NCBI RefSeq assembly: GCF_001905905.1
Contig: NZ_LIVT01000008.1
Span: forward strand, 124,001-188,000
Length of the DNA stretch: 64,000 nt
Origin: Streptomyces sp. CB02366
Lineage (GTDB): Bacteria > Actinomycetota > Actinomycetes > Streptomycetales > Streptomycetaceae
Direction of reading: 5' to 3'
Of the stretch, positions 24,984 through 32,432 are shown in pieces. Positions within the stretch are counted from its first letter, which is position 1. Every line of letters starts with the position of its first letter. The notes beneath the pieces were generated by a model. The model saw nothing but the letters and a program-made list of their open reading frames with translations, was not told the origin of the DNA and ran no database searches. The position numbers were made by a program, and so were the translations under genes.

Positions 24984-25026
24984 AAAGGGGTGGAGGGGCC
25001 CGGCTGCCGGGCCCCTCCACCCCTTT
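24984..25026 (+). terminator. strong Rho-independent terminator
   Basis: A perfect 20-bp stem (24984-25003 against 25007-25026) with a 3-nt loop and a TTTT end begins 8 bp after the rhodanese-DUF2892 stop. It closes the plus-strand sulfide operon. Confidence 0.9.
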
Positions 25027-25682
25027 TCCCGCACGCCGGGCATGCGGCCGAAGGCCCGCTACCCGTGCGCGGACGGCTCCTCACGCGGCGAGGACTGCGG
25101 GCTCCGCCTTCCGGCCGGCCTCAGCAGCCCCGGGCAGGGCGGCCGGTGCCGCCACAGCGGCCGCCATCAGCACCACCAACTCCCGCGCGGGGACCGGCAC
25201 GAAACGGCTCAGCCGACAGGTGGCCGGCCCCCGGCGCGTCCGCACAACGTGTCGATCCGGATCATCGCCCCGTCCACTCCTGCCCCCGAAGACGGCGCAA
25301 CCTCGTACGCGCTCCACCTGGCCCCGACCCTCACCGACCACTCTCCCTGCCCCTGCGCCGCGTCCGGGGCAACGCGAGCAGCGACCCGCTGCCGCCCGTC
25401 CTCTTGCCACCGTCTTCTCCCCCCTCCCCCGGCACCTGCCCGGAATCACCGGCCGACGTCAGGGCGGCACGGCAATCAGGCGAGCACGCTCACGCTCGGT
25501 GATCATGGGTCGGACAGGCCCCGGGGCCCCGCTCCGACCCCCTGGCCGGCGCCCGGACCGGCGGGAACCCCCTCGCCACCGCTCCTGGCCGTCGGATGGG
25601 CTCTCCCGCCGCAGGCCGCCGTCGGCGCCGGCCCGCTGAGCGCCTCAGCACCCTCACGGCCGGCGGGGAGGCTGACCCCGGC
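25027..25682. other. 650-bp stretch without a convincing gene
   Basis: Several overlapping ORFs exist but none shows a recognisable motif or a good start. A minus-strand tail near 25081-25220 reads PARELVVLMAAAVAAPAALPG, which may be chance. Treated as non-coding. Confidence 0.4.
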
Positions 25683-25964
25683 TCAGGCCAGAGAAAGGAA
25701 CAGCTTCTCCAGGCGGGCCCGCATCTGCTCCCGGTCACCGGAAGCAGCCATGTCCGCATCGGTCAGGCAGTGCTGCAATCCGGTCGCGATGATCGCGAAA
25801 CCCGCCTTGTCCAAAGCCCGGGAAGCCGCCGCGAGCTGCGTGACCACGTCCTCGCAGTCCCGCCCTTCCTCGATCATCTTGATCACACCGGCGATCTGAC
25901 CCTGCGCTCGGCGCAGCCGGTTGACCACCGTCTTCAGTTCCTCAGCCGCCATCGCCAGTTCCAC
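25683..25964 (-). CDS. CsoR/CstR-family repressor, persulfide-sensing type
   Basis: The 93-residue all-helical repressor has NRLRRAQGQIAGVIKMIEEG, DCEDVVTQLAAASRALDKAG and TGLQHCLTD. The two Cys of the family are present, but the position of the copper-ligand His of CsoR (HxxxC) is Gly here (GLQHC), which favours CstR, the di-thiol persulfide sensor. GTG at 25964 has an AGGGG 8 nt upstream; ATG at 25952 is possible. A perfect CstR-type palindrome lies 18 bp upstream, indicating autoregulation and probable control of the sulfide operons to the left. Confidence 0.9.
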   Translation of the reverse strand: MELAMAAEELKTVVNRLRRAQGQIAGVIKMIEEGRDCEDVVTQLAAASRALDKAGFAIIATGLQHCLTDADMAASGDREQMRARLEKLFLSLA

Positions 25965-25981
25965 AACCCACGCCCCTTCGA

Positions 25982-25999
25982 GATACCCCCATGGGTATC
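25982..25999. promoter_or_regulatory. CsoR/CstR-type operator upstream of the repressor
   Basis: GATACCCCCATGGGTATC, a perfect 7-4-7 inverted repeat, lies between the repressor gene and a truncated divergent rhodanese. It is the best-formed of the three such sites here. Confidence 0.8.
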
Positions 26000-26041
26000 C
26001 TATCGAAGGGATAACCCCAACCGAGCACAGAAAAGTCCCCG

Positions 26042-26125
26042 GTGACGCCCACCATCGCCCTCACCGCCGACCAAGCCGACGCCTGCCCGCATGAGTTGAC
26101 CGTCATCGACGGAAGCGGTGTGAGA
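26042..26125 (+). pseudogene. N-terminal fragment of a rhodanese gene
   Basis: GTG at 26042 opens a reading frame (TPTIALTADQADACPHELTVID) that parallels the start of the rhodanese at 24400 (TPTALAPREARTRLDELTIID). The similarity stops after TVID, before the active-site Cys, and the frame continues into low-complexity sequence. It sits correctly 43 bp after the CstR operator, so it looks like the stump of a CstR-controlled rhodanese removed by a deletion or insertion. Confidence 0.55.
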
Positions 26126-26239
26126 AAACCGCAGGGACCAGGGCCCCCGGCCCCGAGCGAGACGCATCCCCGCCGAGAAGCCCCAGCGGGTCGGGGGGAG
26201 ACGGGCCCGGGACCGGCCTCTTCCTCGAACCGATCCCAG

Positions 26240-26400
26240 ACCGGATGCGGTGGTGTGCCGCGGTCCGACCGGCGCCAACGGCCTGTCGCAACAGGCGGCC
26301 GAGGAGATGACACGGTGGATCTCGGTCGTGCCACCTCCCACCAGGAGCCTCATCGCGTTGCAGAGCCGCCCGGCCGGCGGACATCACCGGCAGGTCGGAA
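26240..26400 (-). pseudogene. C-terminal fragment of an acyl-CoA dehydrogenase
   Basis: Reading the minus strand from about 26400, the translation includes LCNAMRLLVGGGTTEIHRVI, the conserved C-terminal segment of acyl-CoA dehydrogenases (GGxxEIxRxxI). No start or N-terminal domain exists upstream, where the collagen-like gene ends at 26428. It is a gene remnant next to the rhodanese stump, marking a recombination scar. Confidence 0.6.
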
Positions 26401-26427
26401 TCAGCTCGGTCGGCGGATACGGAAGGG

Positions 26428-27041
26428 TCAGGTGGGGACGCAGAATCCGAATTCGGCGAGAACCTCCCTGATGAGTTGTTTCAGGTGCTCCGGGCTGGGC
26501 GGGTCGGCGGGTTCACCTTTGGGGCCGCGGCGGCCCCGGGGTCCTGCGGCGCCCTCGGGACCCACGTCGCCCCTGAGCCCCTGCGGTCCCCGAGGCCCGG
26601 CCGGCCCTTCCCGGCCGTCGACTCCGGGCAGCCCGCGGACGCCCGGCTTGCCGTCCCTGCCGTCTTCGCCCGGCTGGCCTTCGCATCCCCTGGCCCCCAC
26701 GGGGCCTTCGGGGCCGGGTGGGCCGCTCGCGCCTGCCGGACCCGCAAGCCCTTCCGCGCCGCGCGGCCCCTGCGGGCCGGCCGGTCCCTCGGGGCCGGTC
26801 ATCCCTGCGGGGCCAGTGGGTCCGGCAGGTCCGGCAGGACCCGTGCAGCCTGTACGACCTGGGGGCCCTGGGATCCCGGTGGGCCCTGGGGCCCCGGCGG
26901 GCCCTGGGGTCCCGGCGGACCCGTCTCGCAGGGCGGCGGGCCGCACGTCGTATCGCGGTCATCGAGGACCGCGGCGCGAGGGCCCTCGGGCACGCTCTGC
27001 GCGGGTAATGACGCTTCTGCGGAAGTGGACGCTGCGGTCAT
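26428..27041 (-). CDS. collagen-like repeat protein, frameshifted
   Basis: ATG at 27041 follows a strong AGGAGG and opens an N-terminal region (MTAASTSAEASLPAQSVPEG) leading into Gly-X-Y triplets (GPPGPQGPPGPQ). This frame leaves the triplet pattern after GSQGPQ, while a second frame continues it (GPPGRTGCTGPAGPAG) for about 35 triplets and ends in a plausible tail, LKQLIREVLAEFGFCVPT. Adding one C to the C5 run near 26862-26866 (minus-strand CCCCC) would restore a single frame of about 204 codons. It is either a mutated gene, a slippery phase-variable gene or a sequencing error. No signal peptide is evident. Bacterial collagen-like proteins are usually surface or spore-associated. Confidence 0.65.
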
Positions 27042-27759
27042 GCCGCCTCCTGAAATTCTTCGCACCCCTAAGTGCGCCGGGTGGACGCCACCCCGCCTCG
27101 AGAAGCCGCGGGACGACTTTAACGGGAGCGGAGAGACGAACGCCATTCAATCGGTTCAGAATAGGACCGCAATGATCGCATTTATTTTCCCGCTCCTTCA
27201 TAAGCGTCCCCCGGCTACCCAATGGAGTAACCACACGCAAGAGTGAAAAGGGTTGCCGTCTGCTCAGACAGTTGGACAGGCGACATTCATCCGACTACGG
27301 ATCGCCCCTCCGCCGGGGCCGATGGACGCCCGTCGAATACGAAACAATGATGATCCCTCACACAGCACTCGACGCGTAAAACCCTACTGTCACCCGATCA
27401 CGCAGCAGACCCGTTCGACCTCGACCGGTTATGAGGTGCCACGCACCGGCCGGCCGGGAACCTCAGCGACAGAACGGAAGGAACCCGTTGTTATGCCCCT
27501 CATTTTTAATCGGCGGTGTGATCAGCATTCTTCCGGCCCGGGGGGCACCTTTTTCTGAATTCGCTCGAACGGCACCGCCGGATCCGACCCCCTTCCCTCC
27601 TGTCCGCGATTCTCGGACATCTGTGATCATGTCGGATAACCTCTCTTCATCCGACGCGACAGAACGGGACATGGTGCCTACTGATCTTTTCGTGAATTTG
27701 GTGGGTGTGGGGGGTGGAGGGTCAGGCCGACGTGGGCGAGGAATGAGAATTTTCCGACC

Positions 27760-27890
27760 TCACGCCGGCGCGTGATGATGGAAAGGCTCAAGGTCCAGTA
27801 CCTCGACAAGCTCACCGGGCAGCGCCTTCCCCCAGGCCTTTGCCCCCTCATTCGTCAACTTGCGTCCCCGTGCCGTTGCCCTGAAAGAAC
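27760..27890 (-). pseudogene. possible C-terminal fragment of an unknown protein
   Basis: The minus-strand frame reads FRATARGRKLTNEGAKAWG then LPGELVEVLDLEPFHHH and a TGA at 27760. The composition looks protein-like, but an in-frame TGA lies just upstream with no start codon between. The family is not recognised; it could be chance. Confidence 0.25.
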
Positions 27891-28435
27891 GTCAACCGGG
27901 AAGTCATCCATGCCTGGCAGCGAAAAGGACGAGGTCATCGTGGAGTGAGACGGAAGACCGCTTCGCCGGCTCCCGCCACGAGATCACCGTCAACGGTCGC
28001 CATCACCTCGTCGGCCCAAAGACTCCGAGAGAGCGCCGAGGGCGGCGGTCTCTTTGACGGGTTCCGCCAGGCGGCCTCTCGGCGTGACGTTCGCGAGGTC
28101 AACGGTGCGCAGCACCCCGAGGTGATCGGATAGCGGCACCTGGCCTTCGATGGGCCCGGCGCCCAGCGCCGGTGCGGCGACAGGACCAGACCGCGGTGGC
28201 GTGATGTCGTCGCCCCCACGGTCCCAGAACAGCTCCCACTCCGACCCGGCGGCACGATCCGCCCGTGGCGGGGCGATCCTGGGGTCTGCCGCGTCACCGA
28301 GCGCTGTCCGCGGGAGCAGGGCGCGTTCGGCCGACGGCTGGTCCTGACGTAGTACCTGCCCTACGCGCAGCCCTGACACACAAGCTCGGACACGAGACTC
28401 GACGCGCCTCCTCTCACATCCAACAGCCCCCCGGG

Positions 28436-28475
28436 CCCCGAGCCCCGAGCCCCGAGCCCCGAGCCCCGAGCCCCG
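28436..28475. repeat. 7-bp tandem repeat (CCCCGAG), about 5.7 copies
   Basis: Five exact copies of CCCCGAG and a partial sixth run from 28436 to 28475 in a non-coding region about 80 bp downstream of the pirin stop. Length variation between strains is likely. Confidence 0.85.
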
Positions 28476-28552
28476 GACAGAATGCGGATCGGGGCCCCGG
28501 AATGGCGACCGGCCGTGGAAGCACGACCAGCCCATCCATAGGTTTCCGCAGG

Positions 28553-29518
28553 TCAGCGCACTCGCCCGCGTGGCTTAAGCGGGGTCGTGGGCAGTTCCGG
28601 GGCAGGCAGGCGGGCGCCGTCGTAGCCCTGCACCTCACCGAAACGGGTGCCGTTCATCCAGTCCTCGCGGGCCTGGGCGATCTCCTCCTGGGACCGTCCG
28701 ATCCAGTTCCAGAACATCACCAGCTCCTCCTCGAACGGCTCGCCCCCCAGGAGCATCAGGCCGGCGTCGGAGACACCGCGCACGGGCAGTTCGGTGCGGC
28801 CGCAACCGAGGTAGAGCATCGAGCCGGGCAGCACGGGCACGCCGTCGATCTCGGCCTCGCCCGACATGGACAGGACCGCGTACTCGAAGTCGGGGTCCAG
28901 GGGCAGGCGGGCCTCGGCGCCGCCGGCGAGTGCCACGTCGGCCCCGACGATCGGGGTGTACGCGGTGCCGGGCGAGGCCACTCCGTCCAGCTCGCCCAGG
29001 ATGACGGTGGCGGTCAGACCGGGAGCGGTGACGACGGGCAGGTCCGCGTGGTGCTGGAAGTGCGGTTCCACGTTGCGGTGCGCCTCCGGCAGGGCGACCC
29101 AGAGCTGCGCCCCGTGCAGCAGGCGGGCGTGCTCCCGCGGGCTCTCCTCGGAGTGGCTGATGGCGCGGCCCGAGGTCATCAGGCCCAGTTCGCGGGGGCG
29201 CACCGTCTGCAGGCTGCCGAGGCTGTCCCGGTGCAGGACCTCCCCCTCGTGGAGCCAGCTGACGGTCTGGAGGCCCATGTGGGGGTGGGGCGGGACCTGC
29301 ATCCCGGGCTCGTCCGCGATGTCGTCCGGCCCGTAGTGGTCCACGAACGCCCAGGCGCCCACCATGCGCCGCCCGAGGTTGGGCAGCAGGCGACGCACCT
29401 CGGTGCTCCCGCCGAGCCGGACGCGGCGGGGGGCGAGAAGCTCGCGGACGGGCTCGGCGACGACGAAGCCCCGCCCTCCGCAGACGGTGGGGGTGGCCTG
29501 GCGATCGATATTGCTCAT
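28553..29518 (-). CDS. pirin-family cupin protein
   Basis: The 321-residue bicupin has the pirin metal motif in PPHPHMGLQTVSWLHEGEVL and the following HSEESPREH segment (His/His/Glu ligands), with a C-terminal pirin_C region (LLGGEPFEEELVMFWNWIG). Members bind Fe or another metal and act as quercetinase-like dioxygenases or regulators. The ATG at 29518 is the best family fit. It is divergent from a small TPR gene. Confidence 0.93.
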   Translation of the reverse strand: MSNIDRQATPTVCGGRGFVVAEPVRELLAPRRVRLGGSTEVRRLLPNLGRRMVGAWAFVDHYGPDDIADEPGMQVPPHPHMGLQTVSWLHEGEVLHRDSLGSLQTVRPRELGLMTSGRAISHSEESPREHARLLHGAQLWVALPEAHRNVEPHFQHHADLPVVTAPGLTATVILGELDGVASPGTAYTPIVGADVALAGGAEARLPLDPDFEYAVLSMSGEAEIDGVPVLPGSMLYLGCGRTELPVRGVSDAGLMLLGGEPFEEELVMFWNWIGRSQEEIAQAREDWMNGTRFGEVQGYDGARLPAPELPTTPLKPRGRVR

Positions 29519-29664
29519 GGGGCTCAACCTATTCCCGCAGGGTGTGGAGCGGGGGGCTCCACGCCGGACACTTAGTGGAATGTTCAACCATTGTGCGTTG
29601 TTGTCGCAGCTGAACATACGGCGGGGCGGTCCGGGGACGGCCCGCACCACACGAAGGAGGATCC

Positions 29665-30030
29665 GTGAGCGAGACCGAGACCTACTACGAGTTCGGCACC
29701 GCCGCCGACCGGTGGGACCGGGCGCAGATGTTCTTCGAGGCCAAGGAGTACGTGACGGCCGCGCGGATCCTGGGCGGACTCGTCGAGGAGGCGCCGGAAC
29801 AGGTCGCGCCGCGCCTGCTGCTGGCCCGCTCCTACTACCACTCCGCCAGGCTGGGCAGGGCGGAGGAGGAGCTGCGGGCCATCCTGGACCTCGACCCGGT
29901 GGAGAGCTACGCGCGCCTCATGCTCGGCCGCACCCTGGAGCGCCAGGGACGGACCGCCGACGCCGCGCCGCACCTGCGGATGGCTGCCGCCCTCAACGGC
30001 GACTTCGGCCCCACGGCCGCCCGCGCCTGA
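29665..30030 (+). CDS. small tetratricopeptide-repeat protein
   Basis: The 121-residue protein is made of about three TPR units (RAQMFFEAKEYVTAARILGG; RLLLARSYYHSARLGRAEEE; ARLMLGRTLERQGRTADA). GTG at 29665 has AAGGAGG at ideal spacing. It should be a cytoplasmic scaffold for protein-protein contacts; no partner is evident. It shares an intergenic promoter region with the pirin gene. Confidence 0.88.
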   Translation: MSETETYYEFGTAADRWDRAQMFFEAKEYVTAARILGGLVEEAPEQVAPRLLLARSYYHSARLGRAEEELRAILDLDPVESYARLMLGRTLERQGRTADAAPHLRMAAALNGDFGPTAARA

Positions 30031-30051
30031 GCCGCCTCCCCGCCCCCTCCG

Positions 30052-30083
30052 ACCGGGGCCGCACCGATCGGCGCGGCCCCGGT
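30052..30083 (+). terminator. hairpin after the TPR gene
   Basis: An 11-bp inverted repeat (30052-30062 against 30073-30083, 10-nt loop) starts 22 bp after the TPR stop. No T-run; probable terminator. Confidence 0.55.
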
Positions 30084-30278
30084 GGCCGAGAACCCCGCGC
30101 CGGGGGCGGGCTCGGCCCCGCCGCGCGCGGACGTGCACGGGCAGAGCCGCCGGAGGGTTTTTCGCCGTACGGGGAGGGGCGGATTCGGCGCACGCGTTCG
30201 CGGCACGGAAGGGTGCGGTGCGGGTCGCCGACGCCAGGAGCCGTTCCGTGGGCGCCCCCGCCTTTCACCCACGAGGCC

Positions 30279-30998
30279 TCAGGCCCCTTCCCCCTCCCGC
30301 CAGTCGGGGCGGACCAGCACGGAGGTGGCGACGATGCCGTCCTCGACGAGCCAGCGCCCGTACAGCGTCTCCGGCAGGGCCGGATCGGTGAGGAGCAGCC
30401 GGGCGGCGAAGGTGCCCCCGGCCGTGACGAGGCCCCCCGGCCCCTCGGGCCCCGGCGGGGCCAGCTCCTGGTAGAAGGTCAAGTCCGCCTCGACGAAGTC
30501 CAGTTCGGTTCCGGTGAGCGGGTACCAGGTCTTGAAGACGCTCTCCTTGGCGGAGAACAGGACGCGGTCCCAGTGGAGAGCGCCCGAGCCCTCCGCCGCC
30601 TGCGGTCCGATCCGCTCCCGTTCCGCGGGCAGCGTCACCAACTCCCGTACACCGTCGGGCAGCGGGGCGTGCGGTTCCGCGTCGATGCCCAACGCGAGTA
30701 CGTCGCTCTCGCGAGCCAGCGCGGCCGCCCGGTACCCGTGGCAGTGGGTGAGGCTGCCGACGATCCCCTCGGGCCACAGCGGTTTCCCCCGAGGGCCGCG
30801 GAGCACGGCCACCGGGGGCAGGCCGAGTCCGGCCATGGCCCGCCGGGCGCAGGCGCGGGCCGTGGCGAAATCATTCCTGCGCTTGGCCACGCTTTTGGCG
30901 ATCAACGCCTCCTCCTCCGGGAAGAGGAGCCCGTCCGGGACGGTCTCCGCACGGGTGGCCGCGCAGGACACGTCGGCGGGCAGCAGCCGCTCGATCAT
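30279..30998 (-). CDS. 4'-phosphopantetheinyl transferase (Sfp/EntD-type)
   Basis: The 239-residue transferase has the family motifs GSLTHCHGYRAAAL, LGIDAEPHAPL (Mg-binding D and E) and FSAKESVFKTWYPL. It converts apo carrier proteins of NRPS/PKS systems to holo forms using CoA. The ATG overlaps the stop of the upstream phosphoesterase (ATGA), a coupling often seen for Streptomyces EntD-like enzymes. No NRPS or PKS lies in the window, so it serves clusters elsewhere. Confidence 0.95.
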   Translation of the reverse strand: MIERLLPADVSCAATRAETVPDGLLFPEEEALIAKSVAKRRNDFATARACARRAMAGLGLPPVAVLRGPRGKPLWPEGIVGSLTHCHGYRAAALARESDVLALGIDAEPHAPLPDGVRELVTLPAERERIGPQAAEGSGALHWDRVLFSAKESVFKTWYPLTGTELDFVEADLTFYQELAPPGPEGPGGLVTAGGTFAARLLLTDPALPETLYGRWLVEDGIVATSVLVRPDWREGEGA

Positions 30999-31969
30999 GA
31001 GGTGCCTCCGGAGGTGTGCCGCGGGGCGGACGGGGCGGCTCCGGTCGGGGCCGGTCCGGCGGGTCCGCCCTCGTAGGGAAGGATCTGCCGCAGCAGGCCG
31101 CGCGGGTGCCCCCTCTTCCGCCACTCCCTCGGGTAGCCGACGGAGACCTCCTCGAACCGCACCCCGTCGTACCAGGTCGTCCGGGGGATGTGGAGGTGGC
31201 CGTAGACGACGGCGGCGACGTTGAAGCGCCGGTGCCAGTCGGCGGTCAGTTCGGTGCCGCACCACTGGGCGAACTCCGGGTACCACATCACCGAGGTGGG
31301 TTCCCGGAGGAGGGGCCAGTGTCCCGCGAGGACGAGGGGGACGGCGGGGTCGTGGTCCGCGAGCCGGCGTTCGGTGGCGGCGACGCGGGCCCGGCACCAG
31401 TCGTCCCTGGTCGCGTAGGGGTCCGGGTGCAGGAGGTATTCGTCGTTGCAGACGATGCCGGAGGCGTGTGCGACGGCGAGCGACTCCTCCTTGGTATGCG
31501 TTCCGGGGGCACGGAAGGTGTAGTCGTAGAGCAGGAAGAGGGGGGCGATCGCCACCGGCCCGTCCGGGCCCGGCCAGAGCGGGAAGGGGTCCTCCGGCGT
31601 GGTGACCCCCAACTCACGGCACAGCTCCACGAGATGGTCGTAACGGGCCTGCCCGCGCAGTTGGACCGGGTCTTTGGGAAGGGTCCACAGCTCGTGGTTG
31701 CCGGGGGTCCAGATCACGTGGGCGAAGCGCTCCGCGAGGAGTCCGAGCACCCACCGGATGTCCTCGGGCTGCTCGGCCACATCACCCGCGACGATCAGCC
31801 AGTCGGCGTCGGACGCGGGGCGCAGGGACTCCACGATGCGCCGGTTGTCGGCCATCGCCGCGTGCACGTCGCTCACGGCCAGCAGGCGGCCCGTGCCGTG
31901 GCGACGGTCGCCCTCGCCGGGCGCGGGGCCGGGGGCGTGGCGCGGTGCGGGGTCGCTCGGATGCGTCAT
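30995..31969 (-). CDS. calcineurin-like metallophosphoesterase
   Basis: The 324-residue protein has all metal-binding motifs of the family: VSDVHAAM (DxH), VAGDVAEQ (GD), TPGNHELW (GNHE), GHWPLLR and YGHLHIPR (GHxH). The C-terminal 35 residues are Pro/Gly-rich. Substrate unknown. It is coupled to the phosphopantetheinyl transferase gene downstream and may be co-regulated with it; a phosphodiesterase acting on CoA or acyl-carrier-linked products is a possibility (inference). Confidence 0.92.
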   Translation of the reverse strand: MTHPSDPAPRHAPGPAPGEGDRRHGTGRLLAVSDVHAAMADNRRIVESLRPASDADWLIVAGDVAEQPEDIRWVLGLLAERFAHVIWTPGNHELWTLPKDPVQLRGQARYDHLVELCRELGVTTPEDPFPLWPGPDGPVAIAPLFLLYDYTFRAPGTHTKEESLAVAHASGIVCNDEYLLHPDPYATRDDWCRARVAATERRLADHDPAVPLVLAGHWPLLREPTSVMWYPEFAQWCGTELTADWHRRFNVAAVVYGHLHIPRTTWYDGVRFEEVSVGYPREWRKRGHPRGLLRQILPYEGGPAGPAPTGAAPSAPRHTSGGTS

Positions 31970-32175
31970 GGGCGCTGGTTCCCGATCTGTCGGCGGCGGT
32001 CCGGCTCCGTCCGCACGGTGGGAGCCGCTGGGACGTAGCCTCTCACGCTCCCCTCGCCTCTCCCCCGGCGTTTCGGCGGGCGGGCACGCCGGAAGATGTG
32101 GAGGGGGCCGGACGCGTACCGGCAGAAGGCGCGGTACCGGGGAGCCGGGCCGTCGGCCTTCTCGGCGAACACCAC
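31966..32175 (-). CDS. possible small hypothetical protein upstream of the phosphoesterase
   Basis: A 69-codon frame (MVFAEKADGPAPRYRAFCRY...) has its TGA overlapping the ATG of the phosphoesterase (ATGA), as in coupled genes. The first 40 residues look protein-like; the rest is Arg/Pro-rich and may be read-through of non-coding DNA. No ribosome-binding site is clear. The overlap may be chance. Confidence 0.25.
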   Translation of the reverse strand: MVFAEKADGPAPRYRAFCRYASGPLHIFRRARPPKRRGRGEGSVRGYVPAAPTVRTEPDRRRQIGNQRP

Positions 32176-32361
32176 CAGCGGGCGGCCGTCGTCACGCGCA
32201 GGTCGGCCCGGCGGCCGGGTCCCTCCCGGTCCTCGTGGGCGCGGTGCGCGACGCGTACCGGGGGGGCGGACGGTGCGGACCTGGTCGGGGGCGCCGTATC
32301 CGAGGACCTCCCCCTACGCGCGCCCCTGTCCGCTCCGCCTGGGCGGGCTGCGGGATGGCCA

Positions 32362-32415
32362 GGGCCTGGCGTCGCACTGCCGCCTGCCGGGCGACGGCAG
32401 TGCGACGCCAGGCCC
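32362..32415. terminator. long perfect hairpin after the membrane transferase gene
   Basis: A 21-bp perfect inverted repeat (32362-32382 against 32395-32415, 12-nt loop) begins 18 bp after the stop at 32433. It is a strong terminator candidate for the minus-strand gene. Confidence 0.75.
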
Positions 32416-32432
32416 GAGGGGCGCCGAGCGGG

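Larger units (their letters stand above)
27042..28552. other. 1.5-kb gene-poor region
   Basis: GC is lower in parts (about 27.1-27.8 kb) than elsewhere. No ORF shows a convincing start plus family motif. Partial coding-like stretches are a minus-strand C-terminus at 27760-27890 and a minus-strand stretch near 27990-28240 (PLSDHLGVLRTVDLANVTPR). A 7-bp tandem repeat lies at 28436. It looks like decayed or horizontally acquired DNA. Confidence 0.5.

Noticed and set aside
25683..25964. Copper sensor CsoR controlling copper resistance
   Set aside because: The His ligand position is Gly, and the neighbours are sulfur-transfer and sulfite-export genes rather than copper pumps.
26250..26330. A plus-strand stretch resembling a rhodanese active-site loop (VVCRGPTGANGLSQQAAEE)
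   Set aside because: It is the complement of the acyl-CoA dehydrogenase C-terminal motif, which is the stronger match; the Cys loop similarity is probably chance.
28436..28475. CRISPR-like array
   Set aside because: The repeat unit is 7 bp with no spacers and no cas genes; it is a simple tandem repeat.
27990..28535. 181-codon minus-strand frame in the gene-poor region
   Set aside because: No recognisable domain, the N-terminal third is the translated tandem repeat, and no ribosome site is present; only its C-terminal third looks protein-like.
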